Origin: Secundilactobacillus pentosiphilus
Lineage (GTDB): Bacteria > Bacillota > Bacilli > Lactobacillales > Lactobacillaceae
Direction: 5' to 3'
DNA length: 64,000 nt
NCBI RefSeq assembly: GCF_002217985.1
Contig: NZ_BCMI01000008.1
Coordinates: 1-64,000, forward strand
Both the position numbers and the translations under genes were made by a program. The notes beneath the pieces were generated by a model. The model was given only the letters and a program-made list of their open reading frames with translations, searched no databases and was not told where the DNA came from. Position 1 is the stretch's first letter; each line of letters opens with the position of its first letter. Of the stretch, positions 24,707 through 33,263 are shown one piece after another.

Positions 24707-25660
24707 ATGTTAGCCATTTTAATTGGTCTAGTGATCGGTATTGGGTTACCCATGCAGACCAGCATTAATTCCCGCCTGCGTTCAGCGTTAGGATCGCCGT
24801 TTTTAGCGTCGTTAGTTTCCTTTGGTATTGGGACGGCTTTTCTGGCTGTGATGACCCTGATAGACCAGCGCAGTTTACTGATCGGCATGCCGCTGATCAG
24901 GACGCAACCGTTTTGGCTGTGGCTGGGCGGTTTGTTAGGGGTGATCTACCTCACTGGTAACATTATGCTTTTTCCAAAGTTAGGCAGTGTCCAAACGGTT
25001 ATTTTCCCGGTTTTAGGTCAGATCTTGGCGGGACTATTGATCGATGATCTTGGCTTGTTTTATTCACCAATCAGCCAGTTAACGGTGGTCCGCGGTTTGG
25101 GCGCCTTACTGGTGATTGCCGGTGTGATGATTACGGTAGCTGGTAATGGCTGGCTAGAGCGGATCACGGGTCAAGCTGGTCTGGAAACGGTGGCAGAGGA
25201 GACGCCAAGAGCCGCACACCTAATGCTGTGGCGGCTATTCGGTATTTTTGCCGGTGTCTTAAGTGCCACGCAAACTGCGGTGAACGGTCATTTAGGCGAA
25301 GTACTCGGTTCCAAAATTCAGGCGGCTTACGTGTCGTTTCTTGTCGGGACCGTGACGCTGATTGTCATTGTATTGGTCTTGCGGCCGCCGCTGATGTTTC
25401 AGCGAAACCACGGCAAGTCGCCGTGGTGGATGTGGATCGGCGGTTTACTGGGCGCTTTGTTTGTCCTGGGAAACGTTTATCTGGTGCCGGTTATCGGTAC
25501 CGGTTTTGCGGTCATTATCGTGCTGATCGGTTTAATGATCGGCAGTCTTTTGATTGACCAGTTTGGCTGGCTGTCGTCTGAAAAAAACCCGGTGACACTG
25601 CTTCAGCTCGGTGGGCTGTTGGTGATGATCATTGGGGTTGTCGTGATTCGGTTACTATAG
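24707..25660 (+). CDS. DMT family membrane protein, YdcZ/DUF606
   Basis: A 317-residue integral membrane protein made of two homologous halves with about five helices each. MQTSINSRLRSALGSPFLASLVSFGIGT in the first half has its counterpart in TQTAVNGHLGEVLGSKIQAAYVSFLVGT in the second, and LGGLLGVIYLTGN has LGALFVLGN, the hallmark of duplicated DUF606 proteins. The start at 24707 follows GGGGGTGGTGAG; an upstream TTG at 24653 is not supported. Function and substrate are not known for this family. Confidence 0.82.
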   Translation: MLAILIGLVIGIGLPMQTSINSRLRSALGSPFLASLVSFGIGTAFLAVMTLIDQRSLLIGMPLIRTQPFWLWLGGLLGVIYLTGNIMLFPKLGSVQTVIFPVLGQILAGLLIDDLGLFYSPISQLTVVRGLGALLVIAGVMITVAGNGWLERITGQAGLETVAEETPRAAHLMLWRLFGIFAGVLSATQTAVNGHLGEVLGSKIQAAYVSFLVGTVTLIVIVLVLRPPLMFQRNHGKSPWWMWIGGLLGALFVLGNVYLVPVIGTGFAVIIVLIGLMIGSLLIDQFGWLSSEKNPVTLLQLGGLLVMIIGVVVIRLL

Positions 25661-25722
25661 AAGAAGTTATTCCAACGCATCAGTACGGCGTAATCGTGCG
25701 CTAAAATTCAGTTTTTTGCTAA

Positions 25723-25785
25723 TTAACCTAAAAATAGTGCCTGTCCCGATAACGTTTACCGGAACAGGCACTATTTTTAGGTTAA
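25723..25785. terminator. Bidirectional terminator with GCCTGTCCC stem
   Basis: A 26-base left arm and matching right arm, with an 11-base loop, start and end in TTAACC/GGTTAA. It separates the convergent YdcZ-like and amino acid permease genes. The core stem recurs at 29412 and 59553. Confidence 0.85.
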
Positions 25786-25815
25786 ATTCTGGAATCTACT
25801 GCGTTTGATGACGCA

Positions 25816-27243
25816 CTATTTTTTTGAATAATACCGATTGCGAACCACACTGTTACGGTAGCCGTAGCTGAAGTAGAATATCAGCCCGATAGCCAGCCAA
25901 ATGAAGAAGGCAATCCAGGTAAAGGTCTTTAATTCCAACATTAAAATAACGCAGAGAATAAAGGAAACGATTGGCAGCACGGGATAAAACGGTACCCGGA
26001 AAGCCGAATCAAGTTCGTTAAACTCCGGGTTCCGCCGCAGGAAGACGATCCCAATAGAGACCATGGCGAAAGCAAATAGCGTCCCGATGTTAACTAACTG
26101 CGTGATCTTATCAATGGGAATCACGCACGCGAAGAAGCTTCCTAAAATACCGAATAACCAGGTGTTAGTCACGGGGACGTGCGTTTTGGTGCTCAAACGG
26201 CTGAACACGCGTGGCAGCAAGCCGTCACGGCTGATGGCGAAGACTAGTCGGGTACCGCCATACAAGAACACCATCAGCACGGTCGTCATACCGATAACAG
26301 CCCCTAGGGAGACAATTCCTGAGACCCAGTTTTGATGGATAAAATGCAGGGCATAGGCGACGGGATCAGCAACTTCCAAGTGCGTGTATTTCACCATTCC
26401 GACTAGGACCAGTGAAAGGGCAATGTAGAGGATCGTTGCGATTAACAGTGACCCAATGATTCCCAGCGGAACGTTCTTTTGGGGATTTTTGACTTCTTCA
26501 GCGGCAGTAGATACCGCATCAAACCCAATGTAGGCGTAAAAGGCAACGGCCGCACCGGAGATGATTCCCTTCATCCCAAAGGGCAGGAAGGGATGGTAGT
26601 TTTCTGGCCGAACGTAAAACACGCCGACAACGATAAATAAAATGATCACAATAATCTTTAAAATAACCATAATGGCGTTGATCTGAGCTGATTCACGGAC
26701 ACCGCCGATCAGCAGGAATGATAGCAGCATGATAATCACGAAGGCTGGTAAATCAAAGAGCGCGTGGGGCATGCCGGCCGTACCGTACGCTGCCCGGAAC
26801 GCTTCCGGCAAATACCAGTGAAACCCCGCTAAAATATTTTGGAAGTACGATGACCAACTTGCTGCAACCGCCGAAACGGAGAATAAATATTCTGATACTA
26901 ATGCCCAGCCTAAAATCCAGGCGATAAATTCCCCGAAGACGGCGTATATGTATGTATATGCGCTACCAGCTAGTGGAATGGTCGAAGAGAATTCGGAGTA
27001 GCATAACGCAGCCAGGGAACAGACAACGGCGGCTACGATGAATGAAAGAAAAGCACCAGGACCAGCGTACTTTGCGGCAATAATGCCGGGCGTGATAAAA
27101 ATCCCAGCCCCAACAATTGCGCCAACCCCCATTGTGATTAAACTAAAAGCGGTTAGAGATTTTTCCAGGCCAGTCTTCTTATAAAGGTCGGTTTTGATAT
27201 CTTTACGAAGAAATAGCGTGGAAGTCTTCTTGTTCTGACTCAT
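25816..27243 (-). CDS. APC superfamily amino acid permease (YfnA/CAT-like)
   Basis: Transporter of 475 residues with about 12-13 helices. The N-terminal helix TMGVGAIVGAGIFITPG is the APC binding motif, and YIGFDAVSTAAEEVKNPQKNVPLGI is the cationic-amino-acid-transporter-type signature. A cationic amino acid substrate is possible, and the ARG-box-like sites in its promoter and the neighbouring argS and argR support arginine; this is inference. GGAG lies 9 bases before the start. It diverges from the argS T-box leader. Confidence 0.83.
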   Translation of the reverse strand: MSQNKKTSTLFLRKDIKTDLYKKTGLEKSLTAFSLITMGVGAIVGAGIFITPGIIAAKYAGPGAFLSFIVAAVVCSLAALCYSEFSSTIPLAGSAYTYIYAVFGEFIAWILGWALVSEYLFSVSAVAASWSSYFQNILAGFHWYLPEAFRAAYGTAGMPHALFDLPAFVIIMLLSFLLIGGVRESAQINAIMVILKIIVIILFIVVGVFYVRPENYHPFLPFGMKGIISGAAVAFYAYIGFDAVSTAAEEVKNPQKNVPLGIIGSLLIATILYIALSLVLVGMVKYTHLEVADPVAYALHFIHQNWVSGIVSLGAVIGMTTVLMVFLYGGTRLVFAISRDGLLPRVFSRLSTKTHVPVTNTWLFGILGSFFACVIPIDKITQLVNIGTLFAFAMVSIGIVFLRRNPEFNELDSAFRVPFYPVLPIVSFILCVILMLELKTFTWIAFFIWLAIGLIFYFSYGYRNSVVRNRYYSKK

Positions 27244-27264
27244 TTCTAAACTCCTTTCATGAAA

Positions 27265-27297
27265 TGAATAAAATATTAAAACCTGAATATATTTATT
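27265..27297 (-). promoter_or_regulatory. Two ARG-box-like sites upstream of the amino acid permease
   Basis: TGAATAAAATATTA (27265-27278) and TGAATATATTTATT (27284-27297) resemble the ArgR consensus TGAAT-WWWW-ATTCA with two mismatches each. They are 19 bases apart centre to centre and lie just downstream of a TATAAT on the minus strand. The region is very A/T-rich, so chance matches are possible. Confidence 0.4.
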
Positions 27298-27388
27298 ATA
27301 TTATACATCAAACTCTAATAAAAAGAGCATTTAAATGAGAAACCGTTTAATCCAAATGATTTTTAACGGTCAAAGTTCACTATTTTTC

Positions 27389-27417
27389 TTGTGCTTTCAC
27401 GCTGGATGAGATAGAAT
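27389..27417 (+). promoter_or_regulatory. Promoter of the argS T-box leader
   Basis: TTGTGC (27389-27394), 17-base spacer, TAGAAT (27412-27417). Confidence 0.55.
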
Positions 27418-27423
27418 GCTACA

Positions 27424-27645
27424 AGTGAGGTTGCCACGGTAACCCGGTTCGATTATAAAAGAAGAGTAGTCAGTTAGCCGGCTGACAGCGAGTTTGGGGT
27501 GATGGAAGCCAAACAGCCGACCTGATGAAGCGCGCTTTTTAGAATAACAATTTTATAAGTTGAGTGGATAGCAATATCAACAAGAGTGGTACCGCGGGTA
27601 GTCTCGTCTCTTACAGGTTTCATTGTAGGAGGGGGACTTTTTTTA
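27424..27645 (+). promoter_or_regulatory. T-box leader, arginine-specific
   Basis: Transcription attenuator that senses uncharged tRNA. The T-box core AAGAGTGGTACCGCG (27582-27596) is present, with the UGGU bulge that pairs the tRNA acceptor end ACCA. Stem I features include AGAGTAGT (27464-27471) and the distal GGTGATGGAAGCC. A CGC triplet at 27531-27533 sits where the specifier is expected and encodes arginine. A terminator stem (27599-27645) ends in seven T. It precedes argS by 65 bases. Confidence 0.88.
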
Positions 27646-27709
27646 TTGCCCTAATATCACCGTCGTCAGATAAGCACCGTCAGAATTTAATACGTAAGGA
27701 GTTAATACC

Positions 27710-29401
27710 ATGGATTATAAACAATTTGTTGCTGATACGTTAGCACCAGCGTTAACCGATGTCCTTTCAGCAGAGGACATTTACCAAAAAATCGAACGGC
27801 CTAAGGATACCAGCAAGGGTGACTACGCCTTTCCAGCGTTCACTTTAGCGAAAACCTTCAAAAGGGCCCCTCAGCAGATCGCCGCTGACTTAGTTGAAAA
27901 AATTGATACCAGTAAATTCGACAAGGTTGAAGTTGCCGGTCCGTACCTGAACTTCTTCTTGGATAAGACGGCTTTCAGTGCTCAGATCTTAAGTGAAGTT
28001 TTGACACAGGGTGCCGATTACGGTCAAAATCAATCCGGTAATAATGGTAACGTGCCGATTGACATGTCATCACCCAACATTGCCAAGCCCATTTCAATGG
28101 GACACTTGCGTTCAACAGTGATTGGTAATTCCATTGCCGAAATTTTGAAAAAGAACGGCTATAACCCGATCAAGGATAACCACTTGGGCGACTGGGGGAC
28201 ACAATTCGGTAAGCTGATCACGGCTTACTTGAAGTGGGGCAACGAAGAAGACGTCAAAAAAGATCCCATCACTAACTTGGTGAAATACTACGTTAAGTTC
28301 CATAAAGAAGACGTGGAACACCCTGAACTGGATGATGAGGCCCGCGAATGGTTCAAAAAGCTGGAAAACGGCGACGAACAGGCTCACCAACTCTGGTCAT
28401 GGTTCCGTGACGAGTCATTGAAGGCCTTTAAAGCAATCTATGATAAATTAGGCGTTCAATTTGATACCTATAATGGGGAAGCCTTTTATAACGACAAGAT
28501 GCAGGGTGTTGTTGATGCATTAAAAGACAAGGGCCTGCTGAAAGAATCCCAGGGTGCCCAAGTGGTCAACCTGGACAAGTACGATTTAAACCCAGCTTTG
28601 ATCTTAAAGAGTGACGGTGCGTCACTTTACATTACCCGTGATATTGCCACGGCCGTTTACCGTGAAAACACCTATCACCCAGCCATGAACCTTTACGTGG
28701 TTGGTTCCGAACAGATCTACTACTTCAAGCAATTGAAGGCGGTTTTGACCGAAATGGGTCTGCCTTCTGCTAAGAACCTGCACCACATTCCGTTTGGCTT
28801 GATCACCGTTAACGGCAAGAAGCTGTCAACCCGTTCCGGCCGGATCATTTTGTTAGACGAAGTGCTGGATGATGCCATTGCCATGGCACAAAAGCAGATC
28901 GCTGAAAAGAACCCTGACCTGCCGAATAAGGATAAGGTCGCTAAGCAGGTCGGTGTTGGCGCCATCATCTTTGGTGATCTGAAGAACGAACGGATGAACA
29001 GCATTGACTTCAATTTAGCTGAACAGCTGAAGTTTGAAGGGGAAACCGGACCTTACGTGCAGTATGCTCACGCGCGTGCTGAAAGTATTTTACGTAAAGC
29101 AAGCGACGTTACGATTCCAACGGAAGGTGCTCAGATCTCTGATCCAGAAGCTTGGGAGACGGTCAAAGCATTGGCTGACTTCCCAGATACGGTGGTCGAG
29201 GCGCTGAAGGAATTTGAACCTTCAGACATTGCCAAGTACGCTATTCGCTTGGCTAAAGCGTTCAATAAGTACTACGCCCACTCTAAGATTTTAGCGGACG
29301 ATGCCGAAAAGCCAGCCCGTTTGGCCTTAGTTAAGAGTGTGTCAACGCTGCTGAAAGAGTCCCTGCGGCTCTTGGGTGTTGAAGCTCCGGATGAAATGTA
29401 A
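27710..29401 (+). CDS. argS: Arginine--tRNA ligase
   Basis: Class I synthetase of 563 residues that charges tRNA-Arg. The HIGH-type motif is PISMGHLRST (about 131-140); the ArgRS-specific WGTQFG and the C-terminal DALR anticodon-binding domain (about 445-563, ending VEAPDEM) are present. The KMSKS loop is degenerate (KKLSTRSGR), as in most ArgRS proteins. AAGGAG lies about 9 bases before the start. Expression is controlled by the T-box. Confidence 0.95.
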   Translation: MDYKQFVADTLAPALTDVLSAEDIYQKIERPKDTSKGDYAFPAFTLAKTFKRAPQQIAADLVEKIDTSKFDKVEVAGPYLNFFLDKTAFSAQILSEVLTQGADYGQNQSGNNGNVPIDMSSPNIAKPISMGHLRSTVIGNSIAEILKKNGYNPIKDNHLGDWGTQFGKLITAYLKWGNEEDVKKDPITNLVKYYVKFHKEDVEHPELDDEAREWFKKLENGDEQAHQLWSWFRDESLKAFKAIYDKLGVQFDTYNGEAFYNDKMQGVVDALKDKGLLKESQGAQVVNLDKYDLNPALILKSDGASLYITRDIATAVYRENTYHPAMNLYVVGSEQIYYFKQLKAVLTEMGLPSAKNLHHIPFGLITVNGKKLSTRSGRIILLDEVLDDAIAMAQKQIAEKNPDLPNKDKVAKQVGVGAIIFGDLKNERMNSIDFNLAEQLKFEGETGPYVQYAHARAESILRKASDVTIPTEGAQISDPEAWETVKALADFPDTVVEALKEFEPSDIAKYAIRLAKAFNKYYAHSKILADDAEKPARLALVKSVSTLLKESLRLLGVEAPDEM

Positions 29402-29411
29402 GTTAGAATTT

Positions 29412-29454
29412 AAAAAATGCCTGTTCCAGCGAATTGCCGGGGCAGGCATTTTTG
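29412..29454 (+). terminator. Terminator of argS
   Basis: AAAAATGCCTGttCC and GGGGCAGGCATTTTT pair around a short loop. The stem is related to those at 25723 and 59553. Confidence 0.8.
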
Positions 29455-29615
29455 TAATCAAATGACCGGCATGTACTTTGATACGGCTACTTTGGTGTTT
29501 GAAGGGCATCACTGATGCATTTAGAATAGAAACCAAACGTTGCATAAAATTATCATTTACATTAAAAAAGTATTAACATAGCGTTAGGTATCGCCAGATT
29601 TTAACCAGCGCTTTC

Positions 29616-29629
29616 TGAATTAATATTAG
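29616..29629. promoter_or_regulatory. Weak ARG-box-like site
   Basis: TGAATTAATATTAG matches the ArgR consensus apart from its last two bases. It lies about 125 bases before the argR -10 box. No gene is visible in the 29455-29798 gap. Confidence 0.25.
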
Positions 29630-29709
29630 TTAATGAAGAGACAGATTCATTATAGTGACCGAAAGTTAATTCTTAACCGCTTAATTCACGCTTTGATTTA
29701 TACTCACTT

Positions 29710-29760
29710 TGAATACTTATTTAAAATCTGCTTTCTTTTCGTTTTTCATTTTGTTATAAT
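29710..29760 (+). promoter_or_regulatory. argR promoter with ARG-box-like site
   Basis: An extended -10 TGTTATAAT (29752-29760) has a weak TTTCTT -35. TGAATACTTATTTA (29710-29723), two mismatches from the ARG box, lies just upstream and fits autoregulation by ArgR. Confidence 0.5.
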
Positions 29761-29798
29761 AATTAGGTATTAGTACAGTTAAGGGGGGCTGCATTAGG

Positions 29799-30266
29799 AT
29801 GAAAAAAAGTATTCGTCAATCACGGATTGAACAGTTGATCAATCAGTATCCGATCGGTACACAAGAAGACCTAATGCGTCATCTAAATGAAATTGGGATT
29901 AAGGCGACGCAAGCAACGATTTCTCGTGATATTCGCGAGATGCAGGTTGTCAAAGCCCAAGATGGCCATGGACACTTGCGTTATACGATCTTTAAACCCG
30001 GAAATAAATCAGAAGAAGAACACCTGCGTGAAACCATTAACGAAGTGGTGATCGACTTGACGCGAATCGAATTTATGAACGTGATCAAGACTTTGCCAAG
30101 TAATGGGAACTTGTTAGCCGCAATTTTAGATGATTTGAAGTTACCTGAAGTTGTGGGCACGCTAGCCGGTCATGACACGATTTTAGTGATTAGTCCAAAC
30201 GCTGAAGTTGCGCAGCAGTTGAACGATGAAATTGCTGAAAACATGAATCCAGACATTGCACACTAA
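29799..30266 (+). CDS. argR: Arginine repressor ArgR/AhrC family
   Basis: Transcription regulator of arginine metabolism, 155 residues. The N-terminal winged helix contains QATISRDIREMQ (about 36-47), the recognition helix. The C-terminal oligomerisation and arginine-binding domain has GTLAGHDTILVI (about 122-133). Arginine-binding members usually read GDDT at that site; the first Asp is His here, which could weaken or change effector binding, as in paralogous ArgR proteins of lactic acid bacteria. GGGGGG lies about 10 bases before the start. Confidence 0.9.
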   Translation: MKKSIRQSRIEQLINQYPIGTQEDLMRHLNEIGIKATQATISRDIREMQVVKAQDGHGHLRYTIFKPGNKSEEEHLRETINEVVIDLTRIEFMNVIKTLPSNGNLLAAILDDLKLPEVVGTLAGHDTILVISPNAEVAQQLNDEIAENMNPDIAH

Positions 30267-30280
30267 CATCTGCGGGTATC

Positions 30281-30307
30281 AAACACGCCATTTATGGCGT
30301 GTTTTTT
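30281..30307 (+). terminator. Terminator of argR
   Basis: AACACGCCA and TGGCGTGTTTTTT with a TTTA loop. Confidence 0.85.
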
Positions 30308-30404
30308 GTTTAAGTCCTGTTAAAACTTCTCGGCGGCTTTTAGCCACCCTGATAAAATATGATAGAATTAACAGTGCAAATCTTTTACATGTTGAGGGAA
30401 TCTA

Positions 30405-32525
30405 ATGAATAATAATCGGGGAAATCAATCAAAACAGGGATTCAGAGCGATGGTATCGCCGTATTACCAAAGGTTTAAAAAACACTTTGGTCAATTTTGG
30501 CATCGCTATCAACTGACACGCTGGGTCATCGTGGTTATATTAGCGCTGATCTTCGTGGTGAGTGCAACGCTGACTTTTCAGGCCAAGACGGCAAACGTTG
30601 GCGATTTAAAAGCCCAATTGGAAAAAACAACTTATATTTACGATAAAAGCAACCATAAGGCTGGGTCACTGTATGCCCAAAAGGGGACCTTCGTGCCTTT
30701 ACGGCAGATTTCGCCTAACGTGCAAAAAGCGGTGATCTCAACTGAAGACCGGAATTTTTACCACGAACACGGCTTTTCTGTCAAGGGAATTGCGCGGGCT
30801 TTCTTTTTGCTGGCGAAAAATAAACTGCTTCACCGCGACTATATCAGCGGCGGTGGGAGTACGCTGACCCAGCAACTGGTAAAAAACGCGTTCTTAACGC
30901 AGCAGCAAACCATGACCCGGAAGCTGAAAGAAATTTTCTTGGCAATTGAAGTCGAAAACGTTTATTCCAAGCAGGATATTTTATCCATGTACCTGAATAA
31001 CGCGTACTTTGGCAACGGTGTCTGGGGTGTCCAAGACGCGGCACACAAGTATTTTGGCACCAACGCAGCTAGTCTGACGGTGCCGGAAGCGGCTGTTTTG
31101 GCTGGGATGCTGACGTCGCCGAGCGGCTATAATCCCATTGACCATCCGCAGGCGTCTAAGGATCGTCGTAACGTGGTCCTTGGTTTAATGGCGGAAACCG
31201 GCGCAATCACGAAATCGCAGGCAGCCGCTTATCAAAGAACGCCGATCGTTACTGAAGATACGTACCAGTATAAGGATTCGTACCGTTACCCGTACTATTT
31301 TGATGCGGTGATCGACGAAGCAATTTCAAAGTACGGCCTGACCGAATCAGACATTATGAATCATGGTTATAAAATCTATACTTACTTGGATCAGAACTAC
31401 CAGTCTCGCCTGCAGCAGAACTTCAAGAGTGACTACCTCTTCCCGCAAAATGCGGTTGACGGTATGAAGGTCCAGGCGGCATCGGTGGCCGTTAATCCCA
31501 ATAACGGCGGTGTCATGGCCGTAGTTGGCGGCCGTGGCAAGCACGTGTTTCGCGGGTATAACCGGGCAACACAAGTTAAGCGGCAGCCTGGTTCAACGAT
31601 GAAACCGCTGGCAGTTTACACGCCGGCACTGGAGAACGGCTACTTCTACGATTCAGAACTGCAGAACAAAAAGAAGTCATACGGCAGCAACCATTACACA
31701 CCGAAAAATTACAATAACGTTTACACCGGGAAGATCCCGATGTATGAAGCGCTGGCGAATAGTGTGAACGCGCCGGCGGTTTGGCTGCTGAATAAAATCG
31801 GTGTGAATAAGGGTTATGAATCGGTTAAGAAGTTTGGCATTCCAGTGACGCCATCGGATAAAAACTTGGCGTTAGCATTAGGCGGATTAAATAAGGGAGT
31901 CTCACCGCAGGAACTCGCGGGAGCTTACACTGCCTTTGCGAATAACGGGACGCGAACGGATACCCACTATATCAGAAAGATCGTGGATGCTTCTGGTAAC
32001 GTCATCGTGGATAACCCGAAAGTGACCACGCATCACGTCATGTCGCCGAAGGTTGCTAAGCAGATGACCAGTATGATGCTGGGGGTCTTTAACAACGGGA
32101 CTGGGGCGGATGCCAAACCCTATGGCTATCAAGTTGCCGGAAAAACGGGGAGTACTGAAGCCGACGACACCGGGGATGGTGATGCCACCCGTGATAAGTG
32201 GATCGTGGGCTACACGCCGGACGTGGTGCTGACCACCTGGGAAGGCTTTGACAGTACGAACAAGAATCATCATTTGGAAAACTTAAGCGGAACGGGCGTT
32301 GGTCCGCTCTTTAAGACGGAAATGCAAGAAATCCTACCTTATACCAAGCAAACGCAGTTCGATACCCAAGATGCGTCAACTTTGGCGAAGGCCTCGAAGT
32401 CGGATGATAACTTCTGGGACAGCGTGCAGAAGGGAGCCGGCAGTGTGGGCGACCAAATTGAACAGGGTGCCAATGACGCGGTGGATACTGTAAAGAATTG
32501 GTGGCAGAGTAGGTTTGGAAATTAG
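30405..32525 (+). CDS. pbp1A: Class A penicillin-binding protein (PBP1A)
   Basis: Bifunctional peptidoglycan synthase of 706 residues. A cytoplasmic head is followed by one TM helix (about residues 43-63), a GT51 glycosyltransferase domain (STEDRNFYHEHGFSVKGIARA near 108, GGGSTLTQQLVKN, KLKEIFLAIEVE) and a transpeptidase domain with SxxK in PGSTMKPL (about 398), SVN (about 454) and KTGST (about 580). The C-terminus is a charged tail without a sorting motif. GAGGGA lies 7 bases before the start. Monocistronic by position, after the argR terminator; a TGATAAAAT extended -10 is at 30350-30358. Confidence 0.93.
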   Translation: MNNNRGNQSKQGFRAMVSPYYQRFKKHFGQFWHRYQLTRWVIVVILALIFVVSATLTFQAKTANVGDLKAQLEKTTYIYDKSNHKAGSLYAQKGTFVPLRQISPNVQKAVISTEDRNFYHEHGFSVKGIARAFFLLAKNKLLHRDYISGGGSTLTQQLVKNAFLTQQQTMTRKLKEIFLAIEVENVYSKQDILSMYLNNAYFGNGVWGVQDAAHKYFGTNAASLTVPEAAVLAGMLTSPSGYNPIDHPQASKDRRNVVLGLMAETGAITKSQAAAYQRTPIVTEDTYQYKDSYRYPYYFDAVIDEAISKYGLTESDIMNHGYKIYTYLDQNYQSRLQQNFKSDYLFPQNAVDGMKVQAASVAVNPNNGGVMAVVGGRGKHVFRGYNRATQVKRQPGSTMKPLAVYTPALENGYFYDSELQNKKKSYGSNHYTPKNYNNVYTGKIPMYEALANSVNAPAVWLLNKIGVNKGYESVKKFGIPVTPSDKNLALALGGLNKGVSPQELAGAYTAFANNGTRTDTHYIRKIVDASGNVIVDNPKVTTHHVMSPKVAKQMTSMMLGVFNNGTGADAKPYGYQVAGKTGSTEADDTGDGDATRDKWIVGYTPDVVLTTWEGFDSTNKNHHLENLSGTGVGPLFKTEMQEILPYTKQTQFDTQDASTLAKASKSDDNFWDSVQKGAGSVGDQIEQGANDAVDTVKNWWQSRFGN

Positions 32526-32558
32526 AGAGTGTGAAGTAAGGCGTTTAGAGACTGGAGT

Positions 32559-32615
32559 ATAACAGGAGTCCGGCATAAGCCCTGAACTTTGGGGCTTGTG
32601 CCGGACTCCTGTTAT
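32559..32615 (+). repeat. 24-bp-stem hairpin, left part of a structured repeat
   Basis: Arms at about 32559-32582 and 32592-32615 pair with one G-U pair only, enclosing TGAACTTTG. AGAGACT (32547-32553) and AGTCTCT (32628-32634) extend the fold. It follows the penicillin-binding protein stop by 33 bases. The stem ends in TTATATGC without a T-run, so it is a poor terminator. Confidence 0.6.
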
Positions 32616-32752
32616 ATGCATATGCAAGTCTCTGCCGCACGGAACACGTTTAGGCTAGGTAAAATCAACGAGAAAGTCCTGAACTTTGGGCTTTGTGGCG
32701 GGGCTTCACTATATGCAGGTCTCTGCCGCACGCAACACGTTTAGGCAAGGTA
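32581..32752 (+). repeat. Two tandem imperfect copies of a ~75-81 bp element
   Basis: Copy 1 (32581-32661) and copy 2 (32678-32752) share CCTGAACTTTGGG, a variable middle, then TATATGCA, GTCTCTGCCGCACG, AACACGTTTAGGC and AGGTA. Copy 2 lacks the left hairpin arm. No open reading frame explains them. They fill most of the 32526-32844 gap, which otherwise holds only the promoter of the next gene (extended -10 TGATACAAT at 32804-32812). Confidence 0.65.
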
Positions 32753-32844
32753 GAAATTATGACCAGAAACTGTCAACGCTTTCTTTCCCCACCTATCATT
32801 TCATGATACAATATGGAAGTATCGAAGACAGGAGGATGCTTTTT

Positions 32845-33186
32845 ATGGCAGACATTTTAACAACCGCTGGTGAGTTACGCGACGAGTTAGCTAGCTCTGA
32901 TGAATTCACAGCTTTACAGAGATCTTATAACATCATGAAGGCGGATTCTGAAGCCTATGACTTGTTCAAACAGTTTCAGGAGATGCAATTAAAGTTACAG
33001 CAAAAACAAATGCAGGGACAGCAACCTGATCAAGACGAAATGAAACAAGCGCAGGACCTCGCTGGTAAGGTTCGGGAAAAAGACGCCATTAAAGATTTGA
33101 TGGAAAAGGAAAAGGACGTCAATCAGTTACTGGCTAAACTAAACAATGAAATCACAAAGCCTATCCAAGCCCTGTACGAAAGCTAA
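32845..33186 (+). CDS. YlbF/YmcA family protein (YheA-like)
   Basis: Small helical cytoplasmic protein of 113 residues (DUF964/Com_YlbF). Almost the whole length is amphipathic helix with a Gln/Lys-rich centre (LKLQQKQMQGQQPDQDEMKQ). B. subtilis YlbF and YmcA form a complex with YaaT that affects RNase Y, while YheA-like members are less studied. AGGAGG lies 10 bases before ATG 32845; a reading frame opening at 32686 runs through the repeat region and has no site. Position before yhaO-yhaN-yhaM fits YheA. Confidence 0.8.
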   Translation: MADILTTAGELRDELASSDEFTALQRSYNIMKADSEAYDLFKQFQEMQLKLQQKQMQGQQPDQDEMKQAQDLAGKVREKDAIKDLMEKEKDVNQLLAKLNNEITKPIQALYES

Positions 33187-33215
33187 AGCAGGCACTTGAT
33201 CGTGGGTAATAGATC

Positions 33216-33248
33216 AAAAACGTCGAAGAACTTTCTTCGGCGTTTTTT
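33216..33248 (+). terminator. Terminator between ylbF-like gene and yhaO
   Basis: AAAAACGTCGAAGAA and TTCTTCGGCGTTTTTT form a stem and T-run that ends right at the AGGAG of yhaO. Confidence 0.75.
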
Positions 33249-33263
33249 AGGAGTTGATTAGCA

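Noticed and set aside
32686-32844. N-terminal extension of the ylbF-like gene
   Set aside because: It translates the structured repeat copy and the promoter; the AGGAGG site supports ATG 32845.
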